Positions 1 to 9,628 of a stretch of 64,000 bases of DNA are shown one piece after another. Location of the stretch: contig NC_037092.1 of the NCBI RefSeq assembly GCF_002994745.2, positions 11,799,001-11,863,000 on the forward strand. The letters run 5' to 3'. This stretch comes from Rosa chinensis (Eukaryota; Streptophyta; Magnoliopsida; Rosales; Rosaceae). Position numbers and translations under genes: made by a program. Positions within the stretch are counted from its first letter, which is position 1. Each line of letters opens with the position of its first letter. The notes under the pieces were generated by a model that saw nothing but the letters and a program-made list of their open reading frames with translations, ran no database searches and was not told the DNA's origin.

Positions 1-620
1 ACCTAATGGTGTACCTTGCTTTTAGGCAGGGACATATGACTGGTTAGCCGCCATGGTCATACCTCTTCCATCTAGGACGACACATCCTACAGGGACGTCT
101 ATCCATGCAGGCACATTTGCAGGTATATATGATCTCGTCACTTTTGCTAGATCAGAGAAAGTGTCTGGCATATTGTATTCTATACTCTATAGATCTAGAA
201 TTGTCCGCACTTCACTATTTTCTTGTGGTTTGGGGATCAAGATGAGACATTGTGGGGATATTCCATGTTAATTCACGTGGTTCATCAGGAACGGTGACGT
301 TCTTATCTCCCCCTAACGGCGGGAAGACTGTCTCATCAAAGTGACAATTAATCCGCAAATCTAGCGGTAAATAGATCGCCTATCAAGGGCTCTAAAGAGC
401 ATATAATGGATGAGACTCATAATCGACATGTATGCCCATCCTTTGTTGAGGACCCAACTTTGTACGTTGTGACAGCACAATTGGCACGAAGACTGCATAC
501 CCAAATGCACGTAAGTGCGAAACATCAGGTTCGTACCCAGTCACCAGCTGTAACGCGGAGTAAGGTTGGTAGCAGTGGGCCTCAACGGGACCAACATAGC
601 TGCATGCAAGATTGCAAAGC
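1..620 (-). mobile_element. Copia-A, antisense pol segment (integrase to RT linker)
   Basis: Read on the minus strand this is the part of a Ty1-copia polyprotein after the integrase core. It is recognisable by its similarity, in the same order, to the sense element at 55140-55700: the stretch coding for the cysteine/alanine-rich CANCA-like turn, the LTGDLF-like block, and a KVTRSYIPAN-like block near base 150. Stops and frame changes interrupt it. It continues to the left beyond the window. At its right it is cut by the solo LTR at 621 and resumes at 2205 after a 5-bp duplication. It is decayed and has no coding capacity. The family call is sure; exact domain limits are not. Confidence 0.8.
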
Positions 621-2204
621 TGATAAGCTCATAAATGTACGTGATTTTGTATTGATTTCTTCATGTTTTCTTAGCTAGTTTTCCATCTATTTGAGTCATT
701 TACTTTATTTTTATGTTTTGTAGGTGTTATGGATCAAAGTAGAGGAAAGGAAGCTAAATCAGTAAATCTGCCTGTGCATATCAGTCAACTTCAACATGAA
801 ACTGAGAGCAGTTCAGAATGAACTAGACAGTGAGCTTTATATGCTTGGAAAGCTTTGGATGTCTAGTTTCCAGAACTTTTAACGATTCATTCATATATTT
901 TTCTACAAAAAGTTATGGCCGATTTAGTATAGCAAGGTCGAGCAGTCCGAGAATCTGACACTTTGACGGAAATCCATGATTTGAGGCGCGAATTCCTTTT
1001 AGAAGCCCACCGACGAGTATTAACTGAATATCTCTATTTATTAGAGATATATGACATATTTTTATGGGGGAAAATTATTAGGAATTTTAAAGGAGAAGCT
1101 ACTTGATTCCTAAAAGGAAAAGAAGTGAAAATCTCCTAACCTAAGCACTAAAAGAGGAACGTGATCAGTTTGGACGTGGACGGCCGCACAAGAGAAAGAA
1201 AGAACGACATCTTCTGCCATCATCCAGCCACCATCTCCTCCTATTTCTTTCTTCTAGTTTTTGTTTTGTTCATGACTATGTCTATCTAAATACTTTTGTA
1301 GCTAGGGGCGATTTCAAAGCCCCAAACATGTTCAATTCATATTGATAACAATTCAGTTTTTGGTTTTCTATATTATCAATTGAGTGTTTGTTTCACTGTG
1401 TCTACAAGATGAATCTTTGCTTGTTTGTTTAGGTGCGCAACTAAATGAATAGGTTAGGGTTCTAATGCTAGGAGTAACACTAGATTCGTATATGCCGTGT
1501 GTTGATTCCAATTGAGTAGCAAAATGTTTTCTTGAATTACATGTGACTCAAGCCCTAGGTTTAGCAAGACTACCAATGTACTTGTGATCCTAGATTTATC
1601 CAAACCCTTTTCTTGCTTAATGATTTTGATATGTTAAACTTAGCGAGCTTGTGTCTAGGTTGCATAATCGGAAATAGATTAAGTGGTGAGCTTGTATTCA
1701 CTTAACGAGGAACTAAGAAAGGGTAATGGGTTAATTCGAGCTTGTGAGTTAACTTCGGGTAAATTCAATTGAGAATTAAGATTCCATAACTGAGATTTGA
1801 TATGATTGAGTGTGTTTGGTGGTGGAAAATGAGTCCTTAGCTTTGTTTCTGTCAATAGTTTTAAAGTTATAAAATCTGTTCTGCTTTGTTATCTTACTGT
1901 GTTCAGTTTTACGTGAATTATTTCACATATCAAATCAACTCTGATTGTTCTGAAATTTTGTATGCATGTTAATAAATGTGTCTTTAGTGTTCTTTAAAAT
2001 TTATAGAAAATTACATCGAGTCTAGGTTAGTTAAATAATTTATTTTCGTTAACTGTTCAGTAGCATGGTTTAGAGTAGTTTGTGACATTTGTTTAGCAGT
2101 TTAGGAACAATCTTCAGCGGCTAATGACCCTTGCTTGATCACTATATTACCAACGATGATATTTGAGTGCAAGGTTTAAGTTGTACATCTTTTAAGACGT
2201 ACCA
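621..2204 (+). mobile_element. Solo LTR (gypsy-like) with 5-bp TSD AAAGC
   Basis: The segment starts TGATAAGCTC and ends GACGTACCA, so it has TG...CA ends. It is flanked exactly by AAAGC at 616-620 and AAAGC at 2205-2209. Removing it with one copy of the duplication restores the reading direction of the antisense copia on both sides. At 1584 bp with no coding sequence it fits a solo LTR left by recombination between the two LTRs of a full element. The plus orientation and gypsy assignment are inferred from its general layout; the boundaries are seen directly. Confidence 0.82.
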
Positions 2205-3110
2205 AAAGCCCCATGCAGAAATTAGAAGCTTGGTGCGCATTACCAAGATTCTATCTGCGAGACCGTCTTAGGTGTGAACATAGGGAACTAAATGTTCATC
2301 ATCTATCCCAAGGGATATGCAATAATCATCGAGAGACTTCGATGTAAACTCTCCGGTATTATCAAGTCTTATGGACTTTATGGGATAATCCGAGTAGTGA
2401 GCCCTCAATTTCATGATCTGGGTGAGAGTTTAGCAAAAGCAGCATTTTCTTATGGACAATAGTGTAACATGTGATCACTTTGTCGATACATCAACCAAAA
2501 CCATTAATATTTAACTGGTCCACATGGTGGTTGGATATATATGTCCACAAATTTCCCTTGCATTCTGTGCAGAAAAATGGTGGTATATGTACTAGTCTTT
2601 GCATATGATGGTCTAGTATTTAATATTTTTAACGAGTATGGCATAGTGTGTCATTATATACAAGACCCTTATTCAGAAGGGGATGCACCTGCGATGAGTT
2701 GAGGATACGGTGCATCATACTTTGACCTGGGTGTCCCAAACGGTCATGCCATAGCAAGTAGTTGCTTGAATTAGTTAGCTTCTAGCTAACATATTTCAAT
2801 TTCTCCAATGTATTCTTCTGGCCACACACTTGGAGGTTATGCAAAGATATTACACTCATTTTTCTCAGTGGTTTCAACGTAATAACTGTTGGTTCGAATA
2901 TCCTTAATACTCAATAACGCTCTTCTGGAACGTGGAGAATATAATGCCTCATTAATGGTAGGTTCAGTACCATTGGACAACATACAGTGGGTTTTGCCAT
3001 AACCCTCTATCAGGTTGGATTGGCCTGATTCGGTTGTCACAGAGGGATGAATAGACAATAAGTTTGAAAAATATCTCCGATCTGGGAGTATGGTGTGCGT
3101 AATAGCACTT
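2205..3110 (-). pseudogene. Copia-A pol: integrase core, GAG-pre-integrase, protease (decayed)
   Basis: On the minus strand the order, from right to left, is protease region, a GAG-pre-integrase block containing LLWHDRLGHPGQ near 2700-2750, then the integrase core with the acidic IRLDNTGEFTSK motif near 2320-2370. This order is typical of Ty1-copia pol. The frame is broken many times; the longest open piece is 2837-3058 (73 codons, including EGYGKTHCMLSNGTE). It joins 1-620 once the solo LTR is removed. It would have processed and inserted the element's cDNA; it is now inactive. Confidence 0.8.
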
Positions 3111-3340
3111 TTAACCAGACAACAAACTTCCCCACAGAATATGCCTATTCATTTATTTAATTCAATGGATCACATGTATAAATAAGTTTATTGAATTAAA
3201 TATATTTGAACATAACCACATTTCTATAATCCAAAATAATTGAAAACATAAATCACCAAAATCCGAAGATGTTTCATTCATTAAGATGAAATAGATATGG
3301 CACAAGGGGCTAATTATACCCATGTCTTCGAGTTCTAATC
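3111..3340 (-). other. Copia-A gag-pol spacer
   Basis: AT-rich stretch between the protease region and the gag tail of the antisense copia. Frequent stops in all frames on both strands. It matches in position the non-coding spacer between gag and pol in Copia-F (53596-53959). No other feature seen. Confidence 0.45.
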
Positions 3341-3996
3341 CTTGGTATGTTCAGTAACTGCCTGAAAATCCATGATCTCTAGTGTGGAATCGATAGAAAA
3401 TGACCCTTCAATAAAGTTGGTATTTCGAGTTCCGCGACCGGCGTAATACTCATCTACTGCTTCAGTTATCGCACAACAGGTGCGGGACCAGCAGTCAATT
3501 CCTCCACATCGATAACAAAGATCATGCTGATTCTAGTGGCGACAGGGCGGACTAGTGGTCCTTTCAACTCGGGCTTACTGAGTGATGGCATCATGGTTCC
3601 TACCACATGGGCCTTGGCCACGTGGAGCCTGATTACGTGGCCTCTTGGGCTTTGGCCAAGTGGCAGACGGTCATATGGGCTAATTTTGTTCTGCCAATCA
3701 TGTCTTGCTTCAAGCAAGAAAATGGTCATCTGATGGTGAAAGTGCTCTTCCAGAGCGACCCAAAGAGTTTGTGTATCCTCTTCATCAGATACTCAACTTG
3801 GAGTGTTTTCTCCATATGTTTCCTTTTTGAAAATTATGGCACTCATATTAAAAGCCTCAATGACGAAATTGTTAGCATTGATTGTTGATCTAATCTTCTT
3901 TGCAGTCAGATGAATTTTCACATCTTGAGTTCACTTTAGATAGTTTCTTCTGGAGACCTCCAAAGCAACAAAATCAAACATGTTGAGATTTGACAT
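3341..3996 (-). pseudogene. Copia-A gag (decayed)
   Basis: The minus-strand ATG at 3996 opens a copia gag-like protein beginning MSNLNMFDFVALEV. It is followed by blocks typical of plant copia gag (a TQDVKIHLTAKK-like stretch and TLWVALEEHF), then a basic RHDWQNK segment. A cysteine-rich knuckle remnant is spread over two frames near 3480-3530. Stops and frameshifts interrupt it, the first around 3930. The role was nucleocapsid/capsid of the virus-like particle. The start was chosen because the similarity begins exactly at this ATG. Confidence 0.7.
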
Positions 3997-4324
3997 TTCT
4001 TACAAGAAAGGAACAAAAAATATTAGTGCTTTGGGTAATATCATCCATAAGCAAGTAATGAGAACTTCAGGTTCTATAACATGGTATGAAAAATCGGATT
4101 AGACATGTAAAATCTACTGGTTTTATCATGTGTGGTGAATTTATGAAGGAAACTTCAAGTTTCTTAAACGACATTATCGAAACTACAAGTTCGATATATG
4201 TATGAACTACTGGTTCATTTAGAACTTCTAGTTTATTAGGTACCTACATTTTCTACACATATATTCTAGTGCGAAAATTTAGACAAGTAACTCAATAATA
4301 TTGAATAAAGAAAATTGAAATAAT
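3997..4324 (-). other. Copia-A untranslated leader with short repeats
   Basis: Non-coding sequence upstream (minus strand) of the Copia-A gag start. It holds repeated GAAC-TTC/ACT-(G/A)GTTC-like units: GAACTTCAGGTTC near 4060, GAACTACTGGTTC near 4205 and GAACTTCTAGTTT near 4221. Similar short repeat arrays occur in the leaders of Copia-D and Copia-F. It ends at the AAT duplication of CACTA-1. Confidence 0.5.
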
Positions 4325-4760
4325 CACTACACCACAAAATGCATCACACGACGGTGAAAAAACGTCGTCTGATTTGAAGACTCACCGTCGTCTATCTCGA
4401 TGTTGTCTGATGAAAAATCAGACGACGGTGAATTCACCGTTGTATGATACAAAGTCAGTCGACGTATATTTCTTAACACCGTTGTCCAAGAACTCGATAG
4501 ATGCCGGACGCACCCATGCGCAGCAGTTCACACAACAGAATTTGCTTTTATGCCGTTGTGGGTTGAATTTTCATACAACAGTTTTGTAGTTTAGCTGTTG
4601 TGCGATTAAAAGTAAGACAACTGTGTTCTAGTATTTTCTGTTGTATGATAGCTATCAATGCGTTGTGTGAATACCCAGAATTTTTTTGTTCAGACAACGT
4701 TGGTTGACATTTCTGAAAATATGTTGTGTGATTGCTGCAAACATCCATTCTCTGAATTGA
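4325..4760. repeat. CACTA-1 left terminal and subterminal repeats
   Basis: After the CACTACACCA terminus come repeated ACGACGGTGA, ACGTCGTCTGA, CAGACGACGG, TGTTGTGTGA and CAGACAACG motifs in both orientations. In En/Spm the subterminal repeats are the binding sites of the small transposase protein; that role is inferred here. A near-perfect palindrome centred on GGTGAATTCACC lies at 4421-4443. Confidence 0.75.
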
Positions 4761-4905
4761 TTTGTGCATTAATTTGGTCCATTTTACCCAATGAACAGTG
4801 AATATATCTATCAAGCAATCCATCATAATATCTAACATTCTGTACATAAAACTGCAAAAGGCAGTATTTTCCAAACAAAGTTGTCCAAATTTCAAGCCAA
4901 CAATA

Positions 4906-5487
4906 AAAGAAGAATAGCATTCCTAACTAGCTACACGAATCAAAAGCTGATATAATATATTTTCACTTCAACAAAACCTTCATGTGTCACTTTACCAAGC
5001 ATCTTGTGCACTATACCAAGCATCAAAAACATATTTAAATGTTGTAGTAGCTGCACCATATATCCCCAGTTGTATGCAGAACTCGCTAATAACCTGCTAC
5101 CATATATCTCATCCTTCTTCCCAATTAGTACTTCCCTCTTCAAACAAAAGCTGCTACCATATATCCCCAGTTGTATGCAGAACTCGCTAATAACCTGCTA
5201 CCATATATCTCATCCTTCTTCCCAATTAGTACTTCCCTCTTCAAATAAAAGAAGAATAGCATTCCTAACTAGCTACACGAATCAAAAGCTGATATAATAT
5301 ATTTTCACTTCAACAAAACCTTCATGTGTCACTTTACCAAGCATCTTGTGCACTATACCAAGCATCAAAAACATATTTAAATGTTGTAGTAGCTGCACCA
5401 TATATCCCCAGTTGTATGCAGAACTCGCTAATAACCTGCTACCATATATCTCATCCTTCTTCCCAATTAGTACTTCCCTCTTCAAAC
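4906..5487. repeat. 342-bp direct duplication with nested 101-bp duplication
   Basis: The block starting AAAGAAGAATAGCATTCC near 4906 recurs near 5248, an offset of 342 bp. Within it, the segment starting TATCCCCAGTTGTATGCAG occurs at 5061, 5162 and 5403, giving offsets of 101 and 342. The copies look almost identical, so the duplication is recent relative to the element. It creates identical spurious minus-strand open frames at 4940-5143 and 5282-5485, which I do not regard as genes. Confidence 0.85.
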
Positions 5488-7494
5488 AAGATTCATTCTC
5501 ATAAGTTAAGCATACATCTGCTAAAACAAGAAATCATATATCAATAAGATTCCTATCATAAAATATATCTATTTGGTTTGTAAAGATGAGAAAAATATAT
5601 CAATCAGCCCGTTCTCTCTGAAATTTCATTGAACACAAACCTTAATTTTAATAGCCAATTGCGGATGGTCTAGTAGTGTAAAATCTGAGGAATATACCTT
5701 AATAAAGAGGGGGCAAGTGAAACTCTATGTTGTTCAATTTAAAGCAAATTTGCTACCACTATGATATATAGTCTGCTTCTCCAGTTATGCTAAATTTGAA
5801 TCTTTGTAAAGGCAGGGACAAATTTCTGCGAAATAACAACCATATAAGCATTTCTTTAAGCAGTGTTTTTTCTTAACAGTTAATGAAAGTATATATTTTA
5901 TAACAAAACAACAAACCTTTGGGGACATTTAGAAACTTAACAGTAGACCTGAGACTATGGGTCACATCGTGCAACAAAAAGCTTCGGCTACTAAGGCAAG
6001 AAAGCAAGAAAACAAATGCAATGAAATTTAGATATTGAATATTTAAACATTAGAATACAAGAACTACCAAGTGCAAATTCAAGCTTCAACTGCTACATAT
6101 ATAGAAATGCTTCAGATACAGATGCCAAAGTATGCAGTGCCAAAGTATCGTTTCAGATGATGGTGATAAATTACCTAATGTATGTAAGAAACTGACCAAC
6201 CAGTCAAATGCATACCAGAAGGCAAGAGCAGTGTTTATATCTGTCTAACATCCCACCTGCATAGAATGTGTTGATCAAGATCCTTTGATAGTTCAAGACC
6301 TTAATTAGCAACCAGTAGTATTCATTGAATTTTAGTATAATTCAGGTACTAACAATTCTAGTCTTCTCTCATATGATAATGATTAAGTGTTGGTGGGGAT
6401 GTCAAGAACTAATTAAAGATATATCTTTCCAGAAAAATTTCTCTTTGATATAGCTTAGAGGTATATAGCTTACCATAGCACCTTTTTAGCTTGACAACCA
6501 ACAATTAGCTTAAGTTCAAATTCACAATGATATTACCTATAATTTAGGCAGAATCATGAAAAGCACATCAATCAGTCAAATGGATGCCTTAATGCAAGAA
6601 AAGTTCCCCGAGTGGTGTATCACAGCTCAACAATCCTCCTGAATGGGTTGATCAAGACGGAATTCATTTCTCAAGTTGGAGTTAATCAAATTTATGTTTC
6701 GAAGGTAGAAGAAACCAGAAACCAGTATATATACTCATAGGATTGGGTAAGAAGGTGCAATATTAACATTACAAAGCAATTTGCTCAAACCTGAGTTGCT
6801 CAGCTACCTTTGCTCCATTTGCAGAACCTCATCAATCATTGTGATTCTGAGTCAGTTATGTTTAAAGCTACCTGTACATAACTTTTTGTAAGATTTAATT
6901 CTACAAAAAAAAAATGAATTTTATACTACATAACAAAAGTGTGAAACTCTAGTTCATAATGATACATACAACTAGAGTCTGATCCTACCTAAGTGTCATC
7001 ATGTCTTGCGCAATCTAGCCACTGCAAACTTGAGGCAGGATTGAACAGCCTCCAATAGGGGTGCTTGATATCTTTAACTTGATTGACTATAAGTAACGTC
7101 AGCACGTCCCGGCTAGCGATTATCTGAAGATTCCAAAGAACATAAATAAACAAAGTTTGCTCTGCCGGTCGCAATTAAAAAAACTAAATATGGTTCAAGA
7201 ATACGTGAATATATATACATTCATCAATTAATTACGTAGCTTAGGTAACCGCCTCTTGAATTGGTCAAAATGCTAGACAAGGTGGATATGATTGATTGAC
7301 AGATCTACCAGAAAGCATGGTAACTATTTTTCTTCTTTTTCGAATGAAAATATGTAATGTCACTAACACAATTTCATTTCCAGTTGAAGATATGATATAA
7401 GGAAGGAAAATTTTATGACACGATCATAAAAATCTGAAATAAGCAGAAAAATATTAGATACATCAGATAACAATTACAAGGAAAGAAAACTTAC
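5488..7494. other. CACTA-1 interior, no gene recognised
   Basis: About 2 kb of AT-rich sequence (roughly 65-70% AT by eye) with no long open frame and no recognised motif on either strand. It may contain introns of the captured fragments to its right, because those fragments are on the minus strand and would read into it. That is inference only. Confidence 0.5.
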
Positions 7495-7595
7495 CACTCC
7501 AAAAGAATCGTGCAGCTCCAACTTCTGAACTACCATTATAATGAACTGATTTTGCATCTTCACATCCCTTCTGTAAACTTGCTCCAGACACGAAA
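7495..7595 (-). pseudogene. Unidentified exon-like segment in CACTA-1
   Basis: On the minus strand a 101-bp segment is bounded by a good 3' splice site (TTTGCAG before 7595) and a strong 5' splice site (GAGTG then GTAAG at 7494). Two of its three frames are open, one containing SLQKGCEDAKS, the other YRRDVKMQNQF. I do not recognise either. The consensus borders and its place in line with other gene fragments suggest a captured host exon. Confidence 0.35.
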
Positions 7596-7739
7596 CTGCA
7601 AACTTGCAAAGTAGTTTAAAACAATTTATAGCAAAAAGATACAAAATTAGAGTAGTAATCTATAAACTAGATACTAAATGTAAAGGTTCATTCAGAATTG
7701 CATTTGGTGATTGATACCTGTTCAGTTCCATGGAGATTT

Positions 7740-7925
7740 GTATTTGGGCAGCTAGTCTTCCAGATATCCAATTGTGAGGTTTGGGATGTGAGAAATGTTG
7801 TGCCACTCCTTCCCTAAGCATTTTCCATAGTCTTGTTCAAGAATTGAACAATACCCGATTGTCAAAGTACGCAGTGCTTTTATCTTGTGCAGGAAATCTG
7901 GCAATACTTGTGATACTTCTTCTTG
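7740..7925 (-). pseudogene. Captured C-terminal LRR tail of an NB-LRR (RGA-type) resistance gene
   Basis: The minus-strand frame contains VLPDFLHKIKALRTLTI, then a cysteine/glutamate block, and ends with GKEWHNISHIPNLTIG. The pattern 'leucine-rich repeat, TI..C..LE, then G-E/D-W-x-K/N-I-x-H-I-P-N-I' is the characteristic last repeat of coiled-coil NB-LRR proteins of the RGA type. Only about 60 residues are present; the NB-ARC domain and earlier repeats are absent, so it cannot act as an intracellular immune receptor. It lies inside CACTA-1 between its subterminal repeats, so it is best explained as a captured fragment. The family call rests on the tail motif alone; the gene of origin is unknown. 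Confidence 0.55.
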
Positions 7926-7995
7926 AACAGATTGCACAATAAATGAGGTTTATATGCGAGTATACTATGCTACAAGAACAACTAAAGAAGCTTAC

Positions 7996-8056
7996 CATTA
8001 AATTCATCAAAACCATCGGCATTAGAGGGATCATCCAAATCCTGATTGTTCTTCAT
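7996..8056 (-). pseudogene. Exon-like segment starting with ATG in CACTA-1
   Basis: A minus-strand ATG at 8056 opens a short acidic reading frame, MKNNQDLDDPSNADGFDEFN. It is followed directly by a consensus 5' splice site (AATG then GTAAGC) at 7995. Not recognised. It lies between the cyclin-like start exon and the NB-LRR tail, on the same strand. It may be part of either or of a third fragment. Confidence 0.3.
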
Positions 8057-8222
8057 ATGCAATTGCCAGATTCATTCATGGGTTATGCAATTACACAAAC
8101 ACAAAGTCTAAAGATTAAGCCTTTTCATCAAAATCACCCAATTATGAACATTTCGATTCACAAATCAGATGAACAATCATCAAGAACAACAAAACCCCCA
8201 ATTAAAATCAGAAAGCAATACC

Positions 8223-8258
8223 TCTGGCTTGTTGTTGATCAACGACTCTCGAAGCCAT
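8223..8258 (-). pseudogene. Captured first exon resembling a plant B-type cyclin start
   Basis: A minus-strand ATG at 8258 begins MASRVVDQQQARG and is followed by a consensus 5' splice site (CAGAG then GTATTG). Plant mitotic B1 cyclins commonly begin MASR..(V)..QQ(Q)(A/P)RG, with the first intron just after, so this looks like their first exon. The TATA box and 5' leader upstream are also present (8259-8376). No cyclin box or destruction box follows. With only 12 codons the identification is tentative. It is embedded in CACTA-1 as a captured promoter plus first exon. Confidence 0.42.
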
Positions 8259-8364
8259 TCCTAAATCTTTGATTCAAAATCAATCCTTTCTATCTTTTCC
8301 TCTGTGAAGAAGAAGAAGAAGAAACAATTCAGAGAATGAATAAGAATTTGGTGCCGAATGGCCT

Positions 8365-8376
8365 CCTTTATAAAGC
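8365..8376 (-). promoter_or_regulatory. TATA box upstream of the cyclin-like first exon
   Basis: GCTTTATAAAGG read on the minus strand, about 110 bp upstream of the ATG at 8258. The leader between them contains a GAA/CTT tract, as in many plant 5' UTRs. A GA-rich tract, common in plant core promoters, lies just upstream at 8390-8425. Function is inferred from position. Confidence 0.45.
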
Positions 8377-8799
8377 TAGGAAGAGAGAAAAGAACATACG
8401 AAAGAGAGAGGGAGGAGAGAGAAAGTGGATCTGGAGGACTCTCTCCTCCGTCACTGATCTCCAACCACCGGGGTGGGCACACCATGGCCACCATATTCTT
8501 CGCCTTCCTCTGATGAGTCAACGCCAGGTTCCACCTCGGAGATGAGCCACAAAGAGATCTCTGCGAATTTGTTTTCTAGGGCTTTGAGGTTTTGGTTCGA
8601 TTAGGATGGGGGAGAGAAAGGGATAAGGTTTGGGGGAAGAGCCAGAGAAGGTTCGGGTTCTGATTAGAGGCGGAGAAGGAAGAAGAGGACGGTTCGGTTT
8701 GGAGATGGAGAAAAGCTTGAGGTTTCTCTCTCAAATAGGAAAAATGGCCAAGGCGTTAACTTTGTTTGAGTGTGCTCTCGAGTTGGCTAAGGTAATAGG

Positions 8800-9434
8800 C
8801 ATTAACTTTTTTTTTTTTTTTTTTTTAACTCAGACAGACAACGTATAGATACGTTTACATTGTCTGATTTGTTACATAGCTGAGGGAATAAAAGATGGAA
8901 ATTTCCTGCCTCTGCAATCAAAATGTTTGGTTTCGCGCTTAGGCCAGTCATTTCTCATTCACACAACAGAAATAGTTCATTCTGTTGTTGGAACTTGCAA
9001 GCATAACAAACAATTGAAGCCAAATTTTCTCATTTTGGGGGGAATGAATGTCATTTTGGAGCCATCTCCAAATTTTGGTACTCACTTGCACAACAGGACA
9101 TTAAAAACCTTTGTATGATGATTTGCAGGTATACTCCTACAACGGAAGTAACTAAACTGTTGTCCAATTTAATAGCATCTAGGGTACAATTTGGAGCCGA
9201 ATTTGACTCAATGGTAGGAGGGAAATATGCCGGTCCTTTTTTTCATTCAGACAACGGATAATCTTTCTTTCCGTTGTGCCATCACCTCCTAACTAGAAGT
9301 TTTAGAATTTGAACATCTTTATACAACGAAGATTTATTAAATGTGTTGTATGATTCAATCGTAGTCAACAGACAACAGAGGATTTGTTCTCCGTTGTGTG
9401 ATCACCGTTGTGTGATGCAGTTTTTGGTGTAGTG
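8800..9434. repeat. CACTA-1 right terminal and subterminal repeats
   Basis: Starts after a T-tract near 8810-8826. It holds repeated CAGACAACG, ACACAACAGA, CGTTGTGTGA and similar motifs in both orientations and ends GGTGTAGTG at 9434. The motif set mirrors that at the left end. Confidence 0.75.
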
Positions 9435-9628
9435 AATCTCACAAATTTGGATAAATAAAAGTCACAAATCAATTGAGATATTAATTGCATGCTACTAATT
9501 TAACATATTAACTATCACACAATTATGTGAATAAATGCTTCTGGCAATTAATTACACATATTAGATATGGTGAATCTATTTACAATATCAAATCATTTTT
9601 CCTTTTATTTTTGATTCTGCAGGACCAA
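9435..9628 (-). other. Copia leader remnant between two CACTA elements
   Basis: A 194-bp AT-rich island left between CACTA-1 and CACTA-2. It contains AATGCTTCTGGCA (9536-9548), a motif repeated at 22700-22990 in the copia leader to the right of CACTA-2. It is therefore the same interrupted target sequence. No coding content. Confidence 0.55.

Larger units (their letters stand above)
4325..9434. mobile_element. CACTA-1, non-autonomous CACTA (En/Spm) transposon carrying gene fragments
   Basis: The left end is CACTACACCAC and the right end is TTTTGGTGTAGTG, an inverted repeat that starts with the diagnostic CACTA. It is flanked by exact 3-bp duplications AAT (4322-4324 and 9435-9437), as expected for this superfamily. 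Subterminal regions at both ends carry many CAGACAAC/GTTGTCTG-type motifs shared with CACTA-2 and CACTA-3. No TNP2 or Transposase_24 similarity is visible in its 5110 bp. The interior instead holds exon-like pieces of host genes (7495-8376), all on the minus strand. It probably depended on a relative such as CACTA-2 for movement. Confidence 0.88.

Noticed and set aside
4548..4895. 115-codon minus-strand open frame at the CACTA-1 left end
   Set aside because: It runs through the subterminal repeat array; its content (repeated TTA/QN-rich stretches) reflects the repeats.
4940..5485. Two identical 67-codon minus-strand open frames
   Set aside because: They exist only because of the 342-bp duplication, have no recognisable domain and no gene context.
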